Source: Ochrobactrum sp. Q0168 | GTDB taxonomy: Bacteria; Pseudomonadota; Alphaproteobacteria; Rhizobiales; Rhizobiaceae | Assembly (NCBI RefSeq): GCF_016427605.1 | Contig: NZ_JAELXQ010000012.1 | Span: 1-64,000 of the forward strand | Direction: 5' to 3' | DNA length: 64,000 nucleotides | Shown here: positions 1 through 7,756 of the stretch, in pieces | Layout of the letters: every line of letters starts with the position of its first letter | Numbering within the stretch: the first letter of the stretch is position 1 | Made by a program: the position numbers and the translations under genes | Notes under the pieces: model-generated | What the model saw: only the letters and a program-made list of their open reading frames with translations | The model's database searches: none | Told to the model about the DNA's origin: nothing

Positions 1-72
1 TGCATAGCGTAAGCCTCCTCTGGCATAGCCGTGACGGGCGGTTTCAGTCCAGGTAGTCTTGGTAAACCACAG
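1..72 (-). mobile_element. IS5-family (IS427/IS1031-like) transposase, 5' end only
   Basis: Read on the minus strand from about position 72 to 1, the frame encodes WTETARHGYARGGLRYA. This resembles the extreme N-terminus of IS5-family transposases of the IS427/IS1031 type, which begin with a W-T-x-T-x-R...Y-x-R-x-x-L-R-Y-x-S-D block. The gene continues beyond the left edge. No ATG lies in frame at the expected place; the frame could open at the CTG at 70-72 or at another weak codon, so the exact start is unknown. The terminal inverted repeat cannot be defined because only one end is visible. The element abuts a decayed amidohydrolase gene, so it probably inserted in or next to it. The call rests on a short match. 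Confidence 0.5.
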
Positions 73-101
73 AGAACCATAAACAACTGAAATCGCTCAA
101 C

Positions 102-333
102 TTAATTTTCGCGTAGGCTCTTAGGCTGCTCAGCATCCGCACCAGAGAACGCTCCAGGTTTCTGGGTAAAGAGATTATAGCGGATGCGCACGGTCAACTG
201 GTTATCGGTGTGCAGCTTCTCGATGATCGCGTAGTCGTTGGAATAATTCTGCAACCACCGCCGACATTAATCACGCTGGTCACGCCGAGCGCGTTTATCT
301 CGCGCATTATGGCGCATGTCTCAACTCTGGTTT
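102..333 (-). pseudogene. Amidohydrolase family 3 (YtcJ-like) remnant, frameshifted
   Basis: Two minus-strand frames carry consecutive pieces of one amidohydrolase. The first, about 331 down to 250, encodes MREINALGVTSVINVGGG. The second, about 258 down to 102, encodes QNYSNDYAIIEKLHTDNQL and then TVRIRYNLFTQKPGAF. In intact YtcJ-like metal-dependent hydrolases these segments are contiguous (GVTSVIDAGGG, QNYPDDY, LAYNLFTQKP), so a one-base frameshift separates them here. Both catalytic ends of the protein are missing. The remnant is cut by a stop at 102-104 and by an unrelated plus-strand frame at about 333. It is a deletion scar and should give no working enzyme. Confidence 0.65.
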
Positions 334-435
334 AAGCTCTATCACCCGCCCTGTGAGAGCCTGCCGCTGCGGATTGCCATTTTTTCTGACTTTTTCGAGA
401 AACAGATTGCTCCTCTTGTAACTGCACTGGAATAA
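331..435 (+). pseudogene. C-terminal fragment, possibly of a LysR-type regulator
   Basis: An open frame ending at the TAA at 433-435 encodes the segment LPLRIAIFSDFFEKQIAPLV near a C-terminus. Its pattern (L-x-x-R-x-x-x-F-x-D-F followed by an amphipathic end) is like the last helix of LysR-type regulators. There is no start codon or N-terminal part. Upstream of about 333 the same frame runs antisense to the amidohydrolase remnant, so the junction of the two genes lies there. A LysR gene beside an amidohydrolase gene would be an ordinary arrangement, and both now look like leftovers of one deletion. The assignment is tentative because only about 30 residues remain. Confidence 0.35.
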
Positions 436-560
436 ATTTCCGCACTTCGGGTTATGCTTTCACGTTTATTCCATGCTTAGCACAAACCCTTTTTGGGACG
501 CTCACTCACGATATGCGGCTCTCTCTCCCATTTTCCTCAAAACATCCCTGGTTTGAACAT

Positions 561-2540
561 TCAGCGCGATTGTCTGCGCATGAGCAGAATGAAGAGTGGT
601 GTGCCGATAAAAGCTGTCACGATGCCTGCCGGGATTTCCTGCGGTGCGAAGATCGCCCGGCCCAGCATATCCGCCAGAACGGTCAATATTGCGCCGATCA
701 GCGCCGTCACTGGTAGCAGATGCCGATAGCGCGCGCCGCAACAAAGGCGCGCTGCGTGCGGCGCAATCAACCCTACGAAGCCGATTGCTCCCACGGCGGA
801 CACAGCGCCAGCCACAGAAAGGGCTGACAGTAGCAGTAGCCATAAGCGGGTCATGGCCGTATCGACGCCAAGCGATTCCGCAGCGTCGCGACCGAGCGCC
901 ATAATGTCGAGGCGTTTCGCAAATGCCATAGAAACGGCGATCAGCAAAAGCCAGGGGGCAAGTGCATTCACGTCCAGCCAGTTGCGCCCATGGGTGGAGC
1001 CCGCAAGCCAGGCAAGTGCTTCGGCAATCTGAAGCTTTGCTTCAATTACCACGACCGTGCTCAATGCTGAAAGGCTGGCTGCGACGGCAAGGCCGGTCAG
1101 TGCCGTGCGTGTCGGCGACAGGTTTTTGCCGAGCAGGCTTAAAAGCACGACCACAAGACAGGCGCCGCCTGCGGAGCAGAGCGCAAAAAGCGCGCTTCCC
1201 GGAATGATGCCGCCGAGCAGTGCGACGAGGCTTGCGAGTGCTGCGCCTTGTGCAAGGCCCAGAGTTTCTGGGCCGGACAGCGGGTTACGCGTCACGGCCT
1301 GCAACAACAATCCAGCCATTGCGAGCAAAGCGCCCGCGCCCATGGCCACCAACACGCGTGGCGCGCGCAGTGCCTGTATCGCCTGCCAGTCGATGTCACG
1401 TCCGGCAACGCCGTCGCCGAAGAGCAATCCGGCCAGAAGAGCTGCGAACAGAACTGCGCCGAGGCTCGCGTAAAGTGTGGCGGGTTGCTTGAATATTGTT
1501 TTCCCAAGGATGTGTGTGCTGCGTGCCGGTGCTTCAGCTTTCATGCGACGCAAGACGAAGATCAGCGCCGGTGCCGCAAAGCAGGCAGCGAGAATGCCTG
1601 TCGGGATGAGGGTGCCAGCGCTGCTCAGCCACTGCGCGGCGATGTCAGCTGAAAGCAGCGCAACCGCTCCCCAAAGGCAGGCAGCGGGCAAAAGCACATT
1701 GTGCCGAACCATGCCGGTGGCGCGTAGCAGATTGGGCACTGCGAGACCGATGAAGCCGATAGGTCCCGCGATGGTGACTGCAGCACCTGATAGCACGATT
1801 GTGGCGAGAAGGCCGGTCAGGGCGGTTACCTTGCCAAGCCCGAGACTAGCCGCCATGTCGCTGCCGAGCGCCATGACGTCGAACTGGCGGGCAAGGGCGA
1901 CCAGCAGCAGGATGGCTCCGACGATAAAGGGCGCGAGCGGCGCAACTTTAGCCCAGCCTGTTTGTTCCAGCATGCCGGAAGACCACAGGATGATGCCCGA
2001 TGCGCGATCATCTGCAATCAATATGATAGCGGAAGAAAGCGCTGAGAAGGCAAGCGAGACGGCCACGCCCCCCAGTGCCAGCCGAACCGCTTGGGCGCGC
2101 AATCCGCCGCCGACCAGCAGGCATAATGTTCCGCCCAGTGCGCCGCCGATGATGGTGGCGAGAAAGCCCGGAAAGGCAAAAGGAAGCAGCAGGTTGGAAA
2201 CAACCAGTGCCAGTTGCGCGCCGCTGGTGACGGCCAGAATGTCGGGTGCCGCGAGCGGGTTGCGCAAAATAGTCTGCATCACCGTGCCAGCGGCAGCAAG
2301 TGCTGCGCCGACCAATATGGCTGCGATTGCGCGGGGCAGGCGAATGGTTTCGATGATAATCTGCGACAGCGTTTTGGGTCGCGACGGCGACTGCAAAACG
2401 TCCTGTAGCGTCACATTTCCACTGCCGATGACGAGTTCGGCGGCCGTCAGCGCGACGAGCAGCAGGATTGCCAGAACCACAATGCCAACCGTGAAGGTCG
2501 CCGTTTTTGTCTGGTTCGACGCCAGAGGCTGCGGGGTCAT
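561..2540 (-). CDS. fhuB: Fe(3+)-siderophore (hydroxamate) ABC transporter permease, fused double-length
   Basis: Inner-membrane channel of a ferric-siderophore importer. The 659-residue product is a tandem fusion of two FecCD-type permease domains, as in FhuB, rather than the usual single domain of about 330 residues. The first half carries GPIGFIGLAVPNLLRATG and the second GAIGFVGLIAPHAARL. These are the equivalent cytoplasmic loops after the coupling helix, so the duplication is visible directly. Many hydrophobic segments fit about 20 membrane helices. Its ATG overlaps the stop of the upstream ATPase gene by 4 bp (ATGA), which indicates translational coupling. No periplasmic binding protein (fhuD) or outer-membrane receptor is present in the window, and the space downstream is a gene-decay scar. 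Confidence 0.9.
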   Translation of the reverse strand: MTPQPLASNQTKTATFTVGIVVLAILLLVALTAAELVIGSGNVTLQDVLQSPSRPKTLSQIIIETIRLPRAIAAILVGAALAAAGTVMQTILRNPLAAPDILAVTSGAQLALVVSNLLLPFAFPGFLATIIGGALGGTLCLLVGGGLRAQAVRLALGGVAVSLAFSALSSAIILIADDRASGIILWSSGMLEQTGWAKVAPLAPFIVGAILLLVALARQFDVMALGSDMAASLGLGKVTALTGLLATIVLSGAAVTIAGPIGFIGLAVPNLLRATGMVRHNVLLPAACLWGAVALLSADIAAQWLSSAGTLIPTGILAACFAAPALIFVLRRMKAEAPARSTHILGKTIFKQPATLYASLGAVLFAALLAGLLFGDGVAGRDIDWQAIQALRAPRVLVAMGAGALLAMAGLLLQAVTRNPLSGPETLGLAQGAALASLVALLGGIIPGSALFALCSAGGACLVVVLLSLLGKNLSPTRTALTGLAVAASLSALSTVVVIEAKLQIAEALAWLAGSTHGRNWLDVNALAPWLLLIAVSMAFAKRLDIMALGRDAAESLGVDTAMTRLWLLLLSALSVAGAVSAVGAIGFVGLIAPHAARLCCGARYRHLLPVTALIGAILTVLADMLGRAIFAPQEIPAGIVTAFIGTPLFILLMRRQSR

Positions 2541-3379
2541 TCCGCGTTCCGCTCATGTTTGGCGGATGGCTGAACCGTTGGATCATTGACCCAGCGGGGC
2601 ATGCAGAACGGGATCGGCAAAACCGGATGCGCCGTCACTTCGATGTCGAAATCGAAAGCTTCTCTAAGGCGCTCTGTTGTGAAAACACTTTCGGGACTAC
2701 CGGAGGCCATCAAGTGGCCTTTGCGCATCAGAATAACATCGTCGGCCAGTTCCAGCACCTGATTGAGATCGTGCAGAACGGCTACGATGGTCAGGCCATG
2801 GTCGCGGTTTAGTTGCTTGAGCAGCGTCAGCAGTTCAGCCTGATGGCGAATGTCGAGAAAATTCGTCGGCTCGTCGAGAAACAGGACGGACGGTTCCTGC
2901 GCCAGCGCCAACGCCACCCATGCGCGCTGACGTTCACCGCCGGATAGCGAAGCCACTTGACGATGACGCAGGGCTTGCAGGCCGGTTTGCGTGATGGCGC
3001 GTTCGATTGCCTGTCGGTCATTATCGCCGAGACGGGAAAACAGGCCCCGATGCGGGTGGCGTCCATTTTCGACCAGTTCTTCTACTGTCAGGCCAGCGGG
3101 GACTTCCGGCATTTGCCCCAGCACGGCGATCTTGCGAGCGAGATCAATACGTTTCAGACGGTTGATGTCTTCCCCGTCGAAAAGGACTTGACCACTCGTT
3201 GGCGTCTGTAGCCGCGCCATGCTACGCAACAGCGTGCTTTTGCCTGATCCGTTGGCACCGCAAATGACGGTTATGCGCCCGGCCCGAACGGAGGCATCGA
3301 CCGAATTCAGAGCCATCGCGCCGTCAAAACTGACGGAGGCGCCAGCCGTCCTGATGATTGCTTTGTCCTGCGTGGCCAT
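2537..3379 (-). CDS. fhuC: Iron-siderophore ABC transporter ATP-binding protein
   Basis: Cytoplasmic ATPase that powers the neighbouring FhuB-type permease. The 280-residue sequence has Walker A GANGSGKST (residues 41-49), the ABC signature LSGGERQR, Walker B VLFLDEP and a switch histidine in AVLHDLNQ. The order and length are typical of FhuC/FepC ATPases. The gene is first in a two-gene leftward operon with fhuB and overlaps it by 4 bp. The LysR gene behind it is also leftward, with an 86-bp gap. Iron control by Fur, RirA or Irr would be expected in this group, but I did not identify a box with confidence in that gap. Confidence 0.9.
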   Translation of the reverse strand: MATQDKAIIRTAGASVSFDGAMALNSVDASVRAGRITVICGANGSGKSTLLRSMARLQTPTSGQVLFDGEDINRLKRIDLARKIAVLGQMPEVPAGLTVEELVENGRHPHRGLFSRLGDNDRQAIERAITQTGLQALRHRQVASLSGGERQRAWVALALAQEPSVLFLDEPTNFLDIRHQAELLTLLKQLNRDHGLTIVAVLHDLNQVLELADDVILMRKGHLMASGSPESVFTTERLREAFDFDIEVTAHPVLPIPFCMPRWVNDPTVQPSAKHERNAE

Positions 3380-3465
3380 CGGCTTCCAAACGACATGTTC
3401 TTCGATGCCGTGTGATAGACAAGAGGATACGGCTCCGCAAGTTTTCTAGAGCGTTCCAGTAGAGA

Positions 3466-4380
3466 TTAAATCGTCGGGACGTTTGCATTGTTCAATGGAC
3501 GCTCTGCCGACAGGTGGTCGATCAGCGCACGCGCCGATGAGGTCAGCTCATCCAGCGAACGTATGCAAAGCGACAAGTGCCGTGTGGCCCATGCATCCAT
3601 CAGCGTGATTGGTACGATGCTGGTTGTTGTCATCATGCGGTGCGCAACCAGTTCCGGAATGATTGCCAGACCGACGCCTGCGGCGACCATCGGGCAGATG
3701 CTTTCGAATGTGCGCAGTCGCGTGCGCGTCTTCAGCTTAACGCCCAGACGTGCCGCATGGGTTTCGATGTGATCGTAAAGTGCGCCTGAATAGAGCCCGA
3801 TAAACGGTTCATGAAGGACATCGGCAAGGCATGTCGATTTTCCGGCGGCGAGGGGATGGTCTGGTCCCGTAATCAGAACCAGTCGGTCGATGGTGAAGGG
3901 GAGGAGTGTCAGTCCAGCGGTATCGACAGCGTCCGACAATATGCCGATCTCGACAAAGCCGCCGGAAACAGATTTTGCGATTTCCGCACTCTGCCGTTCT
4001 TTCAGTTCGACGTCGATCTGTGGATTGTCTGTCATGAACTGCGCGAGCCGCATGGGAAGATATTCAGTCACGGCGGCTGTGTTGGCTGCCACACGCACGG
4101 TTGAGCGCATGCCCCTGGCATGGGTGATGAGGTCGGCATGCATGTCAGTCATCTGGCACAGCACGAGCCGCGCATGATGCGCAAGCGCTTCGCCAGCCGC
4201 AGTGAGGGTGACGCCTCGTCTGCCGCGTTCAAGAAGCTTGACCTCGCCAATGGCTTCCATGTCACGCAGGCGTTCGCTTGCCGAGGGCAGGGCGAGCCCC
4301 ACTTCCGTTGCACCATGCGTGATGCTTCCGGCGTCGGCGACGGCGATGAAAAGGCGAAGGTCTGTGAGGTCAAAACGCAT
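3466..4380 (-). CDS. LysR-type transcriptional regulator
   Basis: A 304-residue regulator with an N-terminal winged helix-turn-helix (about residues 1-60, starting MRFDLTDLRLFIAVADAGS) and a periplasmic-binding-protein-like effector domain. It starts at an ATG facing the TauE/SafE permease gene. The interval contains a strong inverted repeat with a T-N11-A LysR-type core, so it probably controls that divergent gene and its own transcription. The effector is unknown; sulfur-containing or small organic anions would suit the TauE/SafE partner, but this is inference. It is unlikely to regulate fhuCB, which points the same way but is separated by 86 bp. Confidence 0.85.
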   Translation of the reverse strand: MRFDLTDLRLFIAVADAGSITHGATEVGLALPSASERLRDMEAIGEVKLLERGRRGVTLTAAGEALAHHARLVLCQMTDMHADLITHARGMRSTVRVAANTAAVTEYLPMRLAQFMTDNPQIDVELKERQSAEIAKSVSGGFVEIGILSDAVDTAGLTLLPFTIDRLVLITGPDHPLAAGKSTCLADVLHEPFIGLYSGALYDHIETHAARLGVKLKTRTRLRTFESICPMVAAGVGLAIIPELVAHRMMTTTSIVPITLMDAWATRHLSLCIRSLDELTSSARALIDHLSAERPLNNANVPTI

Positions 4381-4395
4381 GCATATTTATCGCTT

Positions 4396-4430
4396 ATATT
4401 CTGCCTTCGGTAAAGCCGAAGGTAGAATAT
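4396..4430. promoter_or_regulatory. 35-bp inverted repeat, candidate LysR operator
   Basis: Arms ATATTCTGCCTTCGG (4396-4410) and CCGAAGGTAGAATAT (4416-4430) are complementary with one mismatch around the 5-bp centre TAAAG. The inner part TTCGG-N5-CCGAA is a T-N11-A palindrome as expected for LysR-family regulators. It lies 16 bp in front of the lysR start and 46 bp in front of the likely tauE start, which suits control of both genes. It overlaps the ATG at 4429, which argues against that codon as the permease start. Confidence 0.6.
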
Positions 4431-4476
4431 GGAACTTCCGCATTTCGCAAAAGGAGGAATTCTCTATAGCGGAAGC

Positions 4477-5238
4477 ATGACCCAATCAGTCGCACTTCTC
4501 GTCACGATTACGCTTACTTTCCTCGGCGCAGGCTTTGTCAAAGGCCTGACCGGCATGGGGTTGCCGACTGTTGCCATGGGCGTATTGGGGGCGTTGATCT
4601 CGCCGCTCACTGCCGCGAGCCTGCTGATTGTTCCGTCATTCGTTACCAATGTCTGGCAGCTGCTGGCCGGGCCAAGTTTTCGTGCGCTGGCCCTGCGCTT
4701 GTGGGCGATGATGGTCGCAATTATCGCTGGAACGTGGATCGGTTCTTTCATGCTCGTTGGCGGTGAAACGGTCCTGACGACGTCGCTGCTCGGCGCATGT
4801 CTGGTCATTTATGCGGGATACACCCTTTTTGCCCGACAGTGGCAGGTATCGCGGCGGCATGAAGTCTGGCTGTCGCCGCTGATCGGGTTATTGACCGGCC
4901 TGATTGCCGGTGCGACTGGTGTGTTTGTGATTCCAGCCGTTCCCTATCTTCAGGCGCTGGGCTTGAAGAAAGACGATCTCGTGCAGGCTTTGGGACTCTC
5001 CTTCACGGTATCGACGATTGCGCTGGCGATCGGGCTTTCCTCACATCAGGCCTATAGCGGCGATATTCTTCTGATTTCGCTTGCTGCTGTCTTGCCCGCG
5101 CTGGCTGGCATGGCACTTGGGCAGGTTTTTCGCCAGAAAATAAGTCCGGAACGGTTTCGCCTCTGGTTTCTCGTCGGGCTTATGCTATTGGGAACGGAAA
5201 TGCTGGTGAGGCCGCTATTCTTGATAAGCTTTCAATAG
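4477..5238 (+). CDS. TauE/SafE family sulfite/organosulfonate-type permease
   Basis: Polytopic inner-membrane protein of about 253 residues with roughly eight hydrophobic helices and the glycine-rich family motifs GAGFVKGLTGMGLPT (first helix) and LTGLIAGATGVFVIPAVPYL (second half), a duplicated four-helix arrangement typical of TauE/SafE. The family is linked to export or uptake of sulfite, sulfoacetate and related anions. The frame is open from an ATG at 4429, but that codon sits inside the inverted repeat. I chose the ATG at 4477, where the hydrophobic N-terminus begins; AAGGAGGA lies at 4451-4458 and a weaker GGAAG directly before the ATG. The substrate is unknown. It is divergent from the LysR gene that probably controls it. 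Confidence 0.82.
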   Translation: MTQSVALLVTITLTFLGAGFVKGLTGMGLPTVAMGVLGALISPLTAASLLIVPSFVTNVWQLLAGPSFRALALRLWAMMVAIIAGTWIGSFMLVGGETVLTTSLLGACLVIYAGYTLFARQWQVSRRHEVWLSPLIGLLTGLIAGATGVFVIPAVPYLQALGLKKDDLVQALGLSFTVSTIALAIGLSSHQAYSGDILLISLAAVLPALAGMALGQVFRQKISPERFRLWFLVGLMLLGTEMLVRPLFLISFQ

Positions 5239-5392
5239 CGGAAGAATTTTCTTTTCTCCTCCAATACATACGGATTTGCTTTCTTGTTCGCATATGCCGG
5301 AGACAAGATACTCACGCTGCGTGAATTGCGGGATCTGTTTCAGTTCCCGGGAAAGCTCGGAATAGACAGGCCGCCTCTGGCTGTAGTGTGAC

Positions 5393-6526
5393 ATGACCCG
5401 ACATAAATCTCCTGACCATAAAGGCTCGCCTGCGTCGCGATTCCGGCTGTTTAATCCACTTCTTGCGGGCGCAACACTGCGAGAGCGCGCGATTGCCTGC
5501 GTTGGCGCGTTGATTGGTATCGCTGTCACCGGTTTTGCTTCGGGGCTTCTGCTGGGCAATGGTTCACATCTGCCATTGATCGTAGCACCCATCGGCGCAT
5601 CGGCTGTGCTGCTGTTTGCCGTACCGAACAGTCCGCTGGCGCAGCCATGGTCGATCATTGGCGGCAACACGATTTCGGCGTTGGTGGGCGTGATTGTCGC
5701 TCGCTATGTCAGCGACCCGGCTCTCGCTATCGGGCTTGGCGTTGCACTTGCAATCGCCGCCATGTCCGTGACCCGCAGCCTGCATCCCCCCGGTGGCGCT
5801 GCCGCGCTGACGGCAGTGCTGGGCGGTCAGGCGGTCGCAAGCTGGGGCCTGTGGTTCCCGCTTGTGCCGGTCTGCTTCAATTCCTGTCTGCTGGTAGGGC
5901 TGGGCATCTTGTTCCACAGGCTCTCCCGGCGGAAATATCCGCATTCCGCGGCAGCCGTTCCAGTAAGTCTGCACGAAACGAAGGACTTGCCGCCTTCGGT
6001 GCGAACCGGCATCCGCGAAGAGGATATCGACGAGGCGCTGAACACGCTGGATGAGAGCTTCGACATCGACCGCAACGATCTTGGCCGGTTGTTGCGTCAG
6101 GTGGAGTTGCAGGCATCGATCCGCGCCCATGGCGACCTGACCTGCGCCGATATCATGTCGCGTGATGTTATCAGCATTGGGGAAAACGACACCGCCGATC
6201 AGGCCCGCAATTTGCTGCTGCGCCATCGCATCCTGACCTTGCCAGTGACGGGCGCGGACGGGCGACTGACCGGCATGGTTGGCCTGCGTGAATTGATTCA
6301 GCCGGGCGAAAGCGTGAAAGATCATGTGATTCCGGCCATTACGGCTGGGCCGGATGACGCCGCGTTGAGCCTGCTTCCTGTCCTAACCGACGGTCTGACC
6401 CATGTGGCCGTGATCGTGGACGAGAACAGGTTTGTGGTCGGCGTCGTGTCGAAAAGTGATCTTCTCAGCGCCATTGCGCGTGTGCTGCCTCAAGCCGCAC
6501 CGGTTTCCATCCGGGCCGCAGCGTGA
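5393..6526 (+). CDS. HPP family membrane protein with two CBS domains
   Basis: A 377-residue inner-membrane protein. The N-terminal half (about residues 20-180) is an HPP domain with four to five helices and the name-giving motif in RSLHPPGGAAALTAVLGG. A linker of about 60 residues follows, and then a CBS pair starting near DIMSRDVISIGENDTADQA and ending in VVGVVSKSDLLSAIARV. HPP proteins have been linked to nitrite transport, and CBS pairs usually sense adenine nucleotides; the specific role here is unknown. It stands alone between the permease and the PerM-like gene, with a GC-rich inverted repeat behind it. Confidence 0.85.
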   Translation: MTRHKSPDHKGSPASRFRLFNPLLAGATLRERAIACVGALIGIAVTGFASGLLLGNGSHLPLIVAPIGASAVLLFAVPNSPLAQPWSIIGGNTISALVGVIVARYVSDPALAIGLGVALAIAAMSVTRSLHPPGGAAALTAVLGGQAVASWGLWFPLVPVCFNSCLLVGLGILFHRLSRRKYPHSAAAVPVSLHETKDLPPSVRTGIREEDIDEALNTLDESFDIDRNDLGRLLRQVELQASIRAHGDLTCADIMSRDVISIGENDTADQARNLLLRHRILTLPVTGADGRLTGMVGLRELIQPGESVKDHVIPAITAGPDDAALSLLPVLTDGLTHVAVIVDENRFVVGVVSKSDLLSAIARVLPQAAPVSIRAAA

Positions 6527-6550
6527 CATTTCAGCCAAAGCTCTTACCTG

Positions 6551-6584
6551 TTTCCGGCAAAGTCTCTCACGGCTCTGCCGGAAA
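6551..6584. terminator. Inverted repeat after the HPP gene, possible terminator
   Basis: TTTCCGGCA (6551-6559) and TGCCGGAAA (6576-6584) form a 9-bp stem with a 16-base loop, 25 bases after the HPP stop. There is no following T-run, so it may be a weak or factor-dependent terminator, or simply an mRNA-stabilising hairpin. Confidence 0.35.
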
Positions 6585-6650
6585 TACCCTATTGAATAAA
6601 AAGCAGATTTTGGGCAGGGTTCACTCCCAAGACAATGTCGGTGAGTGAAT

Positions 6651-7748
6651 ATGTCCGTCCATCGCGTAAGCTTCTATATTCTACTGGCGCTCGTCACGAT
6701 CGCCTTCGCCTGGCTGCTCATTCCTTATTACACCGCAGTGCTGTGGGCGGTCATTCTCGCCGTTATCTTCTATCCGGTTCAGCAATATCTGCTGCGGGTT
6801 TTGCGCGGACGGCGCAATCTCGCGGCCTTTCTGTCAGTGCTGATGTGTATCTGTCTGGTCATCATCCCGATGCTGATCATTTTCAGCTCGCTCGTCCAGG
6901 AGGGAAACTCGCTCTATCAGCGGCTGAGCAGTCGCGAATTTGACCTCAACAGCTATATCAACAGCATTTTATCGGTGCTGCCGGATTCGCTGGAAGACTG
7001 GCTCAAGCGCTTCGAGCTGGGCAGTTTCGCTGAATGGCGCTCGCGAATTTCATCGACAATCCTGCAAGGCAGCCAGCTTTTTGCCGGTCGTCTCGTCAGC
7101 TTCGGCCAGAATACACTGCAATTTTTCATCGGCTTCGGCATTATGCTTTATCTGCTGTTTTTCCTTTTCCGCGACGGTGCGGATCTTGGACGAAAAATCC
7201 GGCAGGCCATTCCGTTGAGTGACGACTACACCCGCCAGTTTCTGGAAAAATTCACCGCCGTCATCCGCGCGACGGTCAAGGGCAACATCATCATCGCGAT
7301 CATTCAAGGGGCCATCGGCGGCGTTGCTTTCTGGCTGTTGGGGATCGAAGCTGCCCTGTTGTGGGGTGTGATGATGACCTTCTTCTCCATGCTACCAGCG
7401 GTCGGCGCGGCTCTCGTCTGGGTGCCTGCCGCGATATGGTTCTTTGTCAGCGGCGACTGGGGCAAAGGCGTCATTCTCGTCCTGATCGGAACGCTGGTTA
7501 CCGGTCTCGTGGATAATCTGCTGCGCCCGCCGCTGGTCGGCAAGGGCACACGCATGCCGGACTATGTGGTGCTGATCTCGACGGTTGGCGGTATTTCGCT
7601 GGTCGGTATCAATGGCTTCGTAATCGGGCCGTTGATAGCCGCCATGTTCATTGCCGCATGGTCACTGCTTGCTGAAGAGCAGAAAGACAAGCCCATTGCC
7701 GCCGACAGTCCGAAACCATCGGCGGTGAAGGCCAGACGCTCAAAATAA
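6651..7748 (+). CDS. AI-2E family (PerM/YdiK-like) transporter
   Basis: A polytopic membrane protein of about 366 residues of the AI-2 exporter superfamily (PF01594). It has two N-terminal helices (IAFAWLLIPYYTAVLWAVI), a polar middle region, and a hydrophobic C-terminal half with LLWGVMMTFFSMLPAVGAAL and the family segment VDNLLRPPLVGKGTRMP. Members include TqsA and Na+/H+ antiporter-like proteins, so the name does not prove autoinducer export. The frame also opens at a GTG at 6645. The ATG at 6651 is preferred because GGTGAG at 6640-6645 gives a reasonable ribosome-binding spacing. The tail is basic (KARRSK). It converges with the pyruvyltransferase gene, only 8 bp away. Confidence 0.85.
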   Translation: MSVHRVSFYILLALVTIAFAWLLIPYYTAVLWAVILAVIFYPVQQYLLRVLRGRRNLAAFLSVLMCICLVIIPMLIIFSSLVQEGNSLYQRLSSREFDLNSYINSILSVLPDSLEDWLKRFELGSFAEWRSRISSTILQGSQLFAGRLVSFGQNTLQFFIGFGIMLYLLFFLFRDGADLGRKIRQAIPLSDDYTRQFLEKFTAVIRATVKGNIIIAIIQGAIGGVAFWLLGIEAALLWGVMMTFFSMLPAVGAALVWVPAAIWFFVSGDWGKGVILVLIGTLVTGLVDNLLRPPLVGKGTRMPDYVVLISTVGGISLVGINGFVIGPLIAAMFIAAWSLLAEEQKDKPIAADSPKPSAVKARRSK

Positions 7749-7756
7749 TCAAGGGA

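Noticed and set aside
4429-4476. Upstream ATG as start of the TauE/SafE gene
   Set aside because: The codon lies inside the inverted repeat proposed as operator and the extra residues are not hydrophobic or conserved; the ATG at 4477 is preferred.
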